DNA of 36,745 bases, from NCBI GenBank assembly GCA_003599535.1, contig QZKQ01000035.1, positions 1-36,745 of the forward strand, in the 5' to 3' direction. The position numbers and the translations under genes were made by a program. The notes beneath the pieces were generated by a model. That model saw only the letters and a list, made by a program, of their open reading frames with translations. It did no database searches and had not been told where the DNA came from. This document shows, piece by piece, positions 17,882-26,280 of the stretch (its first letter is position 1; every line of letters starts with the position of its first letter). This DNA is from Candidatus Zixiibacteriota bacterium. GTDB lineage: Bacteria; Electryoneota; B3-LCP.

Positions 17882-20800
17882 ATGATCAAGCCATCCCGCC
17901 TCCCTGCCGGACGTGCTCTTCTGGCCGGACTCGCGCTCTGCCTCAGTCTGATGATCGCGGTTTCCGTGGGCGCGGTGCCGATGCAAATCTCCGGAGGAAC
18001 GGGTTCTTCCCTTCCCATTCCCGACCGTACGGAACGCTCCGGATTCTCCACCTACGGGGTAAACACCACGGTGCCCGGCGGCATCGTGTCCGGCGCCTGG
18101 ACGCTGGCCGGGTCCCCCTACGAGGTGGAGGGTACGATCACGGTGCCTGACGACTCCACGCTGACCATCGAACCCGGGGTGCAGGTGGTATTCTCCGGGA
18201 ACTACCAGTTCATCGTCCACGGGCGGTTGACCGCGGTGGGCACGGAGAGTGATTCCATCCTCTTCACGGCCTCTGACCCGGTGGCCGGATGGGGCGGCCT
18301 GCGCCTGGAGTCGGCCCATGTGCTGTCCCGGGTGGAATACTGCCGCTTCGAGTTGGGCTGGGCGCAGGGCGCCTTCCCCGACAACTGCGGCGGCGCCATC
18401 TACATGAATGGCGCAGTGCAGTCCATCAGCCACTGCTCCTTTGCGGATAACCAGGCCGCCCTCTACGGCGGCGCGGTCTACCTGTGGGGCGGGGCCCCCC
18501 AGTTCGCCTACAACCTGTTCACCAAGAACCTGGCATTATCCCCCACCGGAGCCAACGGCAAGGGTCACGCCCTGTACGTGGGCAACTGTCCCGGCCTGCT
18601 GCTGAACCACCTGACCCTGGCCGAGAACATGGGTTCGCCCGCCACCGGATTCGATCTGTACGGCGCCACCACCAACTCCCTGCAGATGCGCAATTCCATC
18701 GTGTGGGACTCGTACAGCTTCGTCTACAACAACGGCGAGGTGGACTTCACCGACCTGGCCTCGAACTCCACCGCCACCCCGATCACGACGGAAATCCTGA
18801 ATGGGATGGGCGAGGGCAACTTCAGCCGCCAGCCGCACTTCATGGACCAGACCGGCGGCGACCTGCGCCTGGAAGTGTTCAGCCCCTGCATTGACGGGGC
18901 TGCCGCCAGTTCCCCCTGGAGCAATGAGCCGGAGCCCAACGGCGAGCGCGCCGATATGGGCGCCTTCGCCAACAGCAGCAAGGCCAGCGCTTCGCTGCCC
19001 CTGGCCTCCTTCACGGCAGACACCCTGGACCTGGTCGCGCCCAGCCTGCAGTTCGGTCTGCAGAAGATCAACACCATGGGCCAGGTCGCCTTCCAGTTGT
19101 ACAATCCCGGCCGCCTGAATCTGGAGCTGACCGGCCTGGAGGTCGGCAGCAGCCTGTTCGCCACCAACTTTGACTCCCTGAAGGACGAAACCACCGGCAA
19201 GGTGGTCATCGCACCGGACGGCAGCGTCGAGTTCCTGGCCTACTTCACTCCCACGGCCCTGGCCGTCACCCAGGATATCCTGCGGCTGCTGGACAATGAC
19301 GCCACCTCCGACCCCGGCATTTCCTTGATCGGAACCGGCGTCAACCCGATCGTCTCGCTTAGCGATTCCAGCTTCACCTTCGGCAACCTGGCGGTGGGGG
19401 ACACGGCCCTGAGCTCCCTGACCGTCACCAACACCGGGGTCAACGGCGCCTCCATCGAATCGAAGCTGGTCATCTCCAGCGTCACCCTGACGCCCAACTT
19501 CTCCATCGTGGATGATTTCCCGCCCTACGGCCGGCCCAACAAGGATACCCTGCTGGTAGGCGAATCCATCACCTACCGGGTGCGCTTCCATCCCAACGAG
19601 CAGTTGAATTTCGCCGAGACCATCTCCGTGCTGAGCAACGCCGGAAATGTACCGGTGTCCCTTACCGGGTCGGGTTCGCAGCCCATCATGCAGTATGGCC
19701 CCGCCTACCTGGACTATTCCGTGGTGCCCCTGGGGCAGACCGACACCCTCGAGTTCCAGGTGTGGAACAAGGGCGACGTGGACCTGGTGCTGAGCGACTT
19801 CTCCGTGACCGGGACCAGCTACAGTTTCCTCCAGCCCCCGGATTTGCACATTCCCAAGAACGACACCCTGACCGTACCGGTGGTGTTCAGTCCCACCGCC
19901 GCGGGGTTGCACCAGGATACCCTGAAGATTGAAACCAACGAGCCGGGCAGCAGCCCGGGCAGCACCCGCGAGGTGACCATCTACCTGAGCGGCACCGGCA
20001 CCAGCCAGACCGCCTGGCAGATCGGCGAGGTCGCCGGCGTCTGGACCGCGGCCGGCAGCCCCTACTATGTGGTCGGCGACATCGTGGTTCCGGAAGGCCA
20101 GGAATTGGTCATTGAATCCGGCGTCCAGGTGCGCACGGAGGGGGACTTCAAGTTCACCGTGAACGGCACCCTGACGGCCCTGGGAGACAGCCCCGGAGCC
20201 ATCTCCTTCACCACCATCAACGTGGGCGCCGAATGGGGCGGCATTACCTTCCTGGCGGGATCGTCCAATTCCCACCTGCGGTACTGCGAGCTGTGGGGCA
20301 GCCAGAGCACCCTGGGCGGCGCCATAGCCATCTACAACGCCTCGCCCACCATCGAAAACTGCGACCTCCACCATAACACCGCCACCCAGGGCGGCGCGGT
20401 GTACGTCAACGAAGGCGCCGAACCTCACTTCCTGGGTTGCCGCTTCCATCACAACAGCGCCCAGAACGGCGGCGCGATGTACCTGGGCTGGTACACCAAG
20501 GCAGTACTGGAGAATTGCCAGGTTGACAGCAATACCGCCTCGGCCAAGGGCGGCGGCTTGTTCATGGCCGGATCCATGGGGAAGGTCCAGGGCACCAACA
20601 TCTTCGCCAACAGCGCCACCCAGATGGGCGGCGGCGCGTACATGGGCGAAGGCGCCGTGACCGAGATGGATGCGGATTACCTGCACCACAACAGCGCGGA
20701 CCACGGCGCCGGTCTGGCCGTCCAGTGGTTCACCAAGCCGTACCTGCACAACCTCTACCTCTACGCCAATACCGCGGATTCCAGCGGCGGCGGTCTCTAC

Positions 20801-22207
20801 CTGCAGGACGGCTGCTCGCCCATCCTGCGCCAATCCGTCATCGCTGAAAATAACGCCCCCCTGGGCCAGGCCATGCGCTCCATCGCCTCCGCTGCGGTGA
20901 TCAACTACTGCACCATGGTGGGCGACAGCGGCGCGGTGCCGGGCTGGGTGGCCAGCTTCTGCGACGGCGATGGCACCTTACTGTCCAATTCCATTGTCTG
21001 GGGTGTGACCCCGGGGGACAGCACCGTTCACGCGCTGTGCGCCGACGGCGCCCAGATCAATGTCACCTACAGCGACGTCCTCTACAACAGTACCTTCCCG
21101 GGGCTGAATAATAAGAACCAGGATCCCCAGTTCTCCGGTACCGGAGACATTCTGCAGAAGTACACCCTGCAGACCGGTTCGCCGGCCCTGAACTGGTCCG
21201 ATAACGGGCAGCAGATCGGCGCCTTCGGCGGCAGTTCTGAGCTGGACTGGAATATCACCCTGTCCCTGGTGCAGAATCCGGCGATACCCGGCGGCCTGTC
21301 CTTCGTCCTGACCTCCACCGTGCCGCTGATGTCCCCGCCGTACCTGATCCTGTCGCAGGACCTGCCGGATACCCTGGAATACGTCGAAGTGGACAGCGGG
21401 GCCATGGCGGCCATCGCCCCCATGATCTACCTCAAACCCCTGCTGTTGCAGCAGCCGGAATACCCCTGCCGCACGGCCATCACCTTCACCAATATCCTGG
21501 GCGCCGACACCACGCTGCAGCAGGACTTCAATGCCGCGGCCATGGCGGCGGAAGGATCATACGCCCAGATCGGCGGGCTGGTGTCCGCCCGGGTGATGGA
21601 TCCCCACGACGGTCTGTGGGGAATGATGCCGGAAATCTACGCCGCGCCCAAACCGGTGGCGTCGGGGTTGACCGGCCTGGGCCAGGTCTACGAAATCTTC
21701 GCCTCTCAGCCGGAGTTCGCAGACGGGCGCATCGAATTCACCCTGACTCCGGACCTGCTGGCGGGGCGCTCCGCGGAACGTTGCGCCGTGGCCCGCTGGA
21801 ACGCGGGGTCCTGGGAACTGCTGCCTTCCTGCCTGAGCGCCACGCAGGGCAGCCTCTGGGCGCCCCTGGAGAAGAGCGGGACCTACCGCCTGGTGTGGGG
21901 CTCCGGGATCTCTACAGTGGTCCTGCCGGAGCGGGTGGAGCTGGCGCAGAACTTCCCCAACCCGTTCAATCCTGAAACCAGTATTCGCTTCGCCATTCCG
22001 GAGGCGGGCCTGGTCACCCTGGAAATCTACGATCTGATGGGCCGCAAAGTGGCGACGCTGCTGGACGGTTTCCAGGCCTCGGGCTTCCACCAGGTGCGCT
22101 GGACCGGGACCAATGCCCAGGGCGCGCCGGTGTCCAGCGGGGTGTACTTCTACCGCCTGCAGACCGACGGACAGCAGATCCTTAAAAAGATGATTCTCCT
22201 GCGTTAA
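17882..22207 (+). CDS. Giant beta-helix/ASH-domain protein with T9SS type A sorting domain
   Basis: A 1441-residue secreted protein. A signal peptide (about 1-34) is followed by a beta-helix (69-370) led by a cap module, then three Ig-like ASH/Hydin (choice-of-anchor D) domains (about 380-712; FTFGNLAVGDTALSSLTVTN, LSGTG endings). A second cap module and beta-helix follow (717 to about 1110; many GGA.Y and HHNSA turns), then a short beta-rich linker. The C-terminal 94 residues (1348-1441) are a T9SS type A sorting domain with NFPNPFNP, YDLMGRKV and SGVYFYRLQ, ending KKMILLR. In T9SS organisms this domain directs passage through the outer membrane and is then removed. GGAG before ATG 17882 favours it over ATG 17858. 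Probably a surface adhesin or glycan-binding protein. Confidence 0.9.
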   Translation: MIKPSRLPAGRALLAGLALCLSLMIAVSVGAVPMQISGGTGSSLPIPDRTERSGFSTYGVNTTVPGGIVSGAWTLAGSPYEVEGTITVPDDSTLTIEPGVQVVFSGNYQFIVHGRLTAVGTESDSILFTASDPVAGWGGLRLESAHVLSRVEYCRFELGWAQGAFPDNCGGAIYMNGAVQSISHCSFADNQAALYGGAVYLWGGAPQFAYNLFTKNLALSPTGANGKGHALYVGNCPGLLLNHLTLAENMGSPATGFDLYGATTNSLQMRNSIVWDSYSFVYNNGEVDFTDLASNSTATPITTEILNGMGEGNFSRQPHFMDQTGGDLRLEVFSPCIDGAAASSPWSNEPEPNGERADMGAFANSSKASASLPLASFTADTLDLVAPSLQFGLQKINTMGQVAFQLYNPGRLNLELTGLEVGSSLFATNFDSLKDETTGKVVIAPDGSVEFLAYFTPTALAVTQDILRLLDNDATSDPGISLIGTGVNPIVSLSDSSFTFGNLAVGDTALSSLTVTNTGVNGASIESKLVISSVTLTPNFSIVDDFPPYGRPNKDTLLVGESITYRVRFHPNEQLNFAETISVLSNAGNVPVSLTGSGSQPIMQYGPAYLDYSVVPLGQTDTLEFQVWNKGDVDLVLSDFSVTGTSYSFLQPPDLHIPKNDTLTVPVVFSPTAAGLHQDTLKIETNEPGSSPGSTREVTIYLSGTGTSQTAWQIGEVAGVWTAAGSPYYVVGDIVVPEGQELVIESGVQVRTEGDFKFTVNGTLTALGDSPGAISFTTINVGAEWGGITFLAGSSNSHLRYCELWGSQSTLGGAIAIYNASPTIENCDLHHNTATQGGAVYVNEGAEPHFLGCRFHHNSAQNGGAMYLGWYTKAVLENCQVDSNTASAKGGGLFMAGSMGKVQGTNIFANSATQMGGGAYMGEGAVTEMDADYLHHNSADHGAGLAVQWFTKPYLHNLYLYANTADSSGGGLYLQDGCSPILRQSVIAENNAPLGQAMRSIASAAVINYCTMVGDSGAVPGWVASFCDGDGTLLSNSIVWGVTPGDSTVHALCADGAQINVTYSDVLYNSTFPGLNNKNQDPQFSGTGDILQKYTLQTGSPALNWSDNGQQIGAFGGSSELDWNITLSLVQNPAIPGGLSFVLTSTVPLMSPPYLILSQDLPDTLEYVEVDSGAMAAIAPMIYLKPLLLQQPEYPCRTAITFTNILGADTTLQQDFNAAAMAAEGSYAQIGGLVSARVMDPHDGLWGMMPEIYAAPKPVASGLTGLGQVYEIFASQPEFADGRIEFTLTPDLLAGRSAERCAVARWNAGSWELLPSCLSATQGSLWAPLEKSGTYRLVWGSGISTVVLPERVELAQNFPNPFNPETSIRFAIPEAGLVTLEIYDLMGRKVATLLDGFQASGFHQVRWTGTNAQGAPVSSGVYFYRLQTDGQQILKKMILLR

Positions 22208-22233
22208 CGATACCAAACATCGGGGTTTCTTTC

Positions 22234-22890
22234 ATGAAACGCTGCACAACCTTACTGCCCATGGTGCTCGCTGTGGCCGGGCTGCTCTTCCTGGCTGGGT
22301 GCGGGGATGATGACGTCACCGGCCCCAAGACACCCGAAACCGCCCAGGAATGGATTGATCAGGGTTGGTCGCAATACCATGCCGGGGATTACGACAACGC
22401 CTATATATCCTTCAACCAGGCCGTGGAATTGGCGGGAGCGGAGGAGGATTATGATCGGGTCGTCGAGGGGCTCAGCGCGCTGGGCTGGACGGCGATGAAG
22501 GATCAGAATTTATCCGGCGGGCAGATCGCCTTCGACATGGCCCAGAGCCTGGATCCCGTGTACGGCGACGCCTTGGGGGGGCATGCGATTCTTCTGCAGT
22601 TGCTGGAAGAATGGCAGCAATCCAGTGAGAAGGCCACCCAGTTGCTGGCGGCCGACGCCGGCTGGGTGTTCACCCAGGATCACAGTATCACCGCGCTGGA
22701 CGTGCGCCTGATCCGGGCCTTCAATTACTACGCCCTGGCCGAATTCGATCTCAGCCTGGTGGATGCCCTGGCCGTGAATGAGGCGGTGGGGTATCAGCCC
22801 GGACTGGCGGTGGATGACTTCAACCTGGCCACCACCGAGGGCCGCGCCGAATTAATGGACCTGATCGACGCGCTGGACGAACTAATTTGA
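22234..22890 (+). CDS. TPR-type lipoprotein
   Basis: A 218-residue lipoprotein with lipobox FLAGC (Cys23), then the acidic tract GDDDVTGP, which resembles a surface-export signal for lipoproteins. The mature part is helical and begins with a TPR-like repeat (AQEWIDQGWSQYHAGDYDNA, followed by YISFNQAVELA). A second helical pair (about 70-110; SGGQIAFDMAQSLDP) is similar. TPR scaffolds bind peptides or partner proteins; SusD-type lipoproteins, which pair with TonB-dependent receptors, also use TPR folds, but this protein is less than half their size. No clear Shine-Dalgarno sequence precedes the ATG, 26 bp after the giant protein's stop. It is likely a periplasmic or surface partner in this cluster. 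Confidence 0.8.
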   Translation: MKRCTTLLPMVLAVAGLLFLAGCGDDDVTGPKTPETAQEWIDQGWSQYHAGDYDNAYISFNQAVELAGAEEDYDRVVEGLSALGWTAMKDQNLSGGQIAFDMAQSLDPVYGDALGGHAILLQLLEEWQQSSEKATQLLAADAGWVFTQDHSITALDVRLIRAFNYYALAEFDLSLVDALAVNEAVGYQPGLAVDDFNLATTEGRAELMDLIDALDELI

Positions 22891-22925
22891 CCTTAAGGAC
22901 TCACCGGTTTACGGGAGCAGAAAAC

Positions 22926-23942
22926 ATGCGAAAAGAGCGCCTCATACTCCTGCTGCTTTTCCTGGCCATTCCCGCCCTGTGCTGGGGTCAGGCCAAAGTT
23001 GGAACCACAGGAGTGCAATTTCTGAAAGTGGGTGTCAGCGCCCGGGCGATGGCCATGGCGGAAGCCTACATCGGAGTGGCCGATGATGCGGCGGCCCTGT
23101 ACTACAACCCCGGCGGATTGCTGCAGCTCCGGCAGCCGGACTACGTCCTGACTCACATTGCCTACCCGGCGGGGCTCCAATTCGAGTATGTCGGCGCCAC
23201 TTGGCCGGTACCCACTCTAAACGCCGCCATCGGAGCGCAGGTGACCTTTCTGCACACCGATAAGATGGACGAAACCACCCCGGAAATGCCCTACGGCACG
23301 GGCCGCACCTTCACTGCCTCGGACCTGGCGGCGGGCTTCACCTATGCCCAGCGCCTGACCAACAAGTTCTCGGTTGGGGGCACGGTGAAATACGTGGAAG
23401 AGCGCCTGGCCGACGAGAAGGCCTCCGGCGTGGCCTTCGACGTGGGCACCTTCTACAACACTGGGTGGAATTCGGTGATCATCGCCATGTCCATCACTAA
23501 TTTCGGCCCCGACATGGATTTCGTCAATAGCCCCTTTCCCATGCCCATCAACTTCAAGTTCGGCGGCTCCATTCGGGCCCTCAACACGCCCGACCACACC
23601 CTGCTGGTGGCCCTGGAGGGGTGGCATCCCAACGACAACCTGGAGCAGTTCAACCTGGGCCTGGAGTACGGCTACGCCCAGACCGCCTTCCTGCGCGCCG
23701 GCAAGAAGATCAACGGCTTCAAGCGCCACAGTTGGGAAGAGTACCTGGAAGACAACGACAAGGACCCCTACGTGGAGTATCCGGTCATTAACGAAGATGG
23801 CGGCCTGGCCACGGACGGCTTGACCGTCGGCGCCGGCCTGAAGATCAATCTGCCCACTCTGTCCCTCCGGTTCGATTACGCCTTCACGGATGTGGCCAAA
23901 CTGGGCAACATGAATTTCTTCACACTGGGCCTCTCCCTGTAA
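22926..23942 (+). CDS. PorV/PorQ-family outer-membrane protein
   Basis: A 338-residue protein with a signal peptide (about 1-22, ending CWGQ-AK). The mature N-terminus GVQFLKVGVSARAMAMAEAY, followed by DDAAALYYNPGGL, is the hallmark of the PorV/PorQ branch of the FadL-like barrel superfamily. The rest alternates as expected for a beta-barrel and ends with a hydrophobic terminal strand (FFTLGLSL). In Bacteroidota PorV is an outer-membrane T9SS component that receives cargo by its C-terminal domain; other members are simple barrels of unknown role. ATG 22926 has GGGAGCAG upstream; a frame extended to 22887 lacks support. Its place beside a T9SS-type cargo gene suggests a dedicated acceptor for cargo from this cluster. 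Confidence 0.85.
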   Translation: MRKERLILLLLFLAIPALCWGQAKVGTTGVQFLKVGVSARAMAMAEAYIGVADDAAALYYNPGGLLQLRQPDYVLTHIAYPAGLQFEYVGATWPVPTLNAAIGAQVTFLHTDKMDETTPEMPYGTGRTFTASDLAAGFTYAQRLTNKFSVGGTVKYVEERLADEKASGVAFDVGTFYNTGWNSVIIAMSITNFGPDMDFVNSPFPMPINFKFGGSIRALNTPDHTLLVALEGWHPNDNLEQFNLGLEYGYAQTAFLRAGKKINGFKRHSWEEYLEDNDKDPYVEYPVINEDGGLATDGLTVGAGLKINLPTLSLRFDYAFTDVAKLGNMNFFTLGLSL

Positions 23943-24030
23943 CGTCGGACGGCCGGCCGGAGGCAGCCGGCAGTCGGGAATAAAATCCTTCAGCGGATGG
24001 CATTCCGGCATCCCACTTTCGGAGAAGAAG

Positions 24031-26280
24031 ATGTTAGACAAGCAGAACATAACCGCCGCCGGACTCATTCTGACCCTGGCCCTGGGATTCATGATCCTGC
24101 AGGGCTGCGGCGAGGTGACCGGCGACTTCAGCGCCAACCAGCCGCCCACGGTGGAGATCGTCAATGTGCCGCCGGATGCCGCCGGCAAGGATACCACGCA
24201 GCACTACGGCATGCCCTTTACCGTGGTCCTGAGCCAGCCGGTGGTGATCCTCTCCATGGCGGGCGCAGAGATGCTGCCGAACACGGAGAAGGTCTACGCC
24301 GAAGGCTCCGCTGATCCCTTCGAGCCCGGGGTGGACTACGAGATGGACTACGCCGCCGGAACGCTGACCGCCCTGAGTTCTGGGGCGATGGTGGACGGCA
24401 GCGAGTACCTGATTGACTTCTCCTTCACCGTCGAGAACTACTACGTGTTCTCCTACGCCCCGACCATCCACTGGGTGGGATTCGACACCGACGGGTTCGT
24501 GGACTTTTACCGCTATGCCGACGTCACCGACACCGCCTTCATCAACGGTTTCCGCGCGGCCTCCAATCCCACCAGCTACCTGGCCCAGCATTCCGGCCAG
24601 ATCGTGTGGAAGGACACCACCGCCATGGAAGCCCGCATCTACCTGCTGACCACGGAAGGGGACACCACCGAGCACCTCTTCTTCGTCAGGGCGGTGGACA
24701 ACCTGGGCACCGAAAGCCAGAACGCGGCCTTCAAGACTTTCTACCGCTCCAACAACGCCCCCTACAACCCGGTGATCAAGCCCCAGGAGCAGCCGGACGC
24801 CGCTTTCACCCAGAACTACGTCGTGCCGGACACCTTGTTCTGCCTGGACCTGCTGACCCCCAACTGGCAGGGCATTTCCTTCAACTGGAAGAGCAACGAC
24901 CCGGATGACAAGGAGCTCTACCAGATCCCGCTGGAGTACACCTATTACCTGGTCAAGACCCCCGGCGACACCATCTGGAGCTGGAGCAACCCGGCCTGGA
25001 ACACCACCAAGCAGATCAACCTCTTCGGCCTGGAAACCGGCTCCTACACCTTCTCCGTGTGGGTCCGCGACGACGCCTTCACCCTGTCTGCCGCGCCCGC
25101 CACCATCACCTTCAAGGTGATCCGGCCGACGTTCCAGTACCACCTCCTGGTGGTGGACGAAACCAAGCGCAGCGGCACCTTCGAAGTGCCCGGAGACGGC
25201 ATCCGCGTCTTCTGGGAGAATCTACTATACTCCCTGGAAGGGCAGCTCACCAGCGAAAACTACGTCATGGACGGGGTGGACGTCCGCTTCCTGAACAATT
25301 ACGATCTGCAGGGCCTGAGCAGCAATCCCGCTCCCCTGCCTTACGCCCTGGTCAGCCAGTACAAGATGGTCCTGATCTTCAGCGGCGACCACTACGTGGC
25401 GGACAACGGCGTCTACATCCCCAAGCGCAATGGGGTCCTGGCCGATTACCTGGACATCGGCGGCCGGCTCTGGATGGAAGGACGCCGCATCGCCAACGGC
25501 AGTTTTGGGTACCCCGCCCAGCCGCTCGCTTTCGCCTCCGACTCGTTCTGCGGCAAGTACCTGAAGCTGGAGACCGGTTTAGGCTCCAACCTGCAGGCCA
25601 CAAGCCAGAAGACCGAGTTTCAGGGCGCCGTGCCCGTCATCCCGGGGATGCCGGAATTCGTCACCGATTCGACCAAAGTGAGCCAGATGACCTCGCTGAT
25701 GCCGAACATTGACCGCAGCCTCATGCCCGACGTGGACTGGTACACGCGATCCGACGATGCGATGACGTTGTACACCTTCAAGTCGGTCACTTCGGATACG
25801 GTCAAGACCAACCCCAACGTCTACGGCGAAGACGCCAAGGTGGATACCGGCGCCACTCCCATCCAGTGCGTGCTGGACCCCAAGAACGATAACCTTCTCG
25901 CGGTGTACCAGGTCTTCAACAAGACCAAGGGCGTCACCGGCCAGGTGGCGAACTTCAACACCCAGAAGATCACCGTGTCCTACCCCTACGGGCCTCCCTG
26001 GGAAGATACCGACAGCCTGGAAGTGGACTACCGCTACGATCCCATTTCCGAAATGCACCTGAAGCCGGTGGCCGTCCGCTATGAGGATCAGCCGCGCATC
26101 TCGGAAGTCATCGAGATCCAGGGAATCCAGTTGACCCGCTACACCTATGTCCTAGGCTACCGTACCGCCGTCTTCGCTTTCCCGCTGTACTTCATGAAAA
26201 ATGATCAGGGGGAAGTGGAAGAGGTGGTTAAGGAGATGCTGGACTGGTTCTTCTACCCCACCATTCATTGGGAGTTATGA
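24031..26280 (+). CDS. Large lipoprotein, Ig-like and GATase-like regions
   Basis: A 749-residue lipoprotein with lipobox MILQGC (Cys26). An Asn/Pro-rich start (ANQPPTVEIVNVPPDA) leads into Ig- or cadherin-like beta regions up to about 365; short phrases such as FFVRAVDNLGTESQNAAF and YTFSVWVRDDAFTLS are typical of fibronectin-like repeats. From about 372 the pattern changes to alpha/beta (LLVVDETKR, YKMVLIFSGDHY, LADYLDIGGRLWMEGRRI), which resembles the class I glutamine-amidotransferase-like fold found in some FCB surface proteins, here without an evident catalytic Cys. The ribosome site is CGGAGAAGAAG. It is the last member of the surface cluster, and its stop overlaps the next start (ATGA). 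Confidence 0.8.
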   Translation: MLDKQNITAAGLILTLALGFMILQGCGEVTGDFSANQPPTVEIVNVPPDAAGKDTTQHYGMPFTVVLSQPVVILSMAGAEMLPNTEKVYAEGSADPFEPGVDYEMDYAAGTLTALSSGAMVDGSEYLIDFSFTVENYYVFSYAPTIHWVGFDTDGFVDFYRYADVTDTAFINGFRAASNPTSYLAQHSGQIVWKDTTAMEARIYLLTTEGDTTEHLFFVRAVDNLGTESQNAAFKTFYRSNNAPYNPVIKPQEQPDAAFTQNYVVPDTLFCLDLLTPNWQGISFNWKSNDPDDKELYQIPLEYTYYLVKTPGDTIWSWSNPAWNTTKQINLFGLETGSYTFSVWVRDDAFTLSAAPATITFKVIRPTFQYHLLVVDETKRSGTFEVPGDGIRVFWENLLYSLEGQLTSENYVMDGVDVRFLNNYDLQGLSSNPAPLPYALVSQYKMVLIFSGDHYVADNGVYIPKRNGVLADYLDIGGRLWMEGRRIANGSFGYPAQPLAFASDSFCGKYLKLETGLGSNLQATSQKTEFQGAVPVIPGMPEFVTDSTKVSQMTSLMPNIDRSLMPDVDWYTRSDDAMTLYTFKSVTSDTVKTNPNVYGEDAKVDTGATPIQCVLDPKNDNLLAVYQVFNKTKGVTGQVANFNTQKITVSYPYGPPWEDTDSLEVDYRYDPISEMHLKPVAVRYEDQPRISEVIEIQGIQLTRYTYVLGYRTAVFAFPLYFMKNDQGEVEEVVKEMLDWFFYPTIHWEL

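Noticed and set aside
15095-18433. Open frame of 1112 codons on the minus strand
   Set aside because: Same antisense effect; low-complexity Val/Gly/His translation and it spans two well-supported plus-strand genes.
18536-20833. Open frame of 765 codons on the minus strand
   Set aside because: Shadow of the giant beta-helix gene; no recognisable motif.
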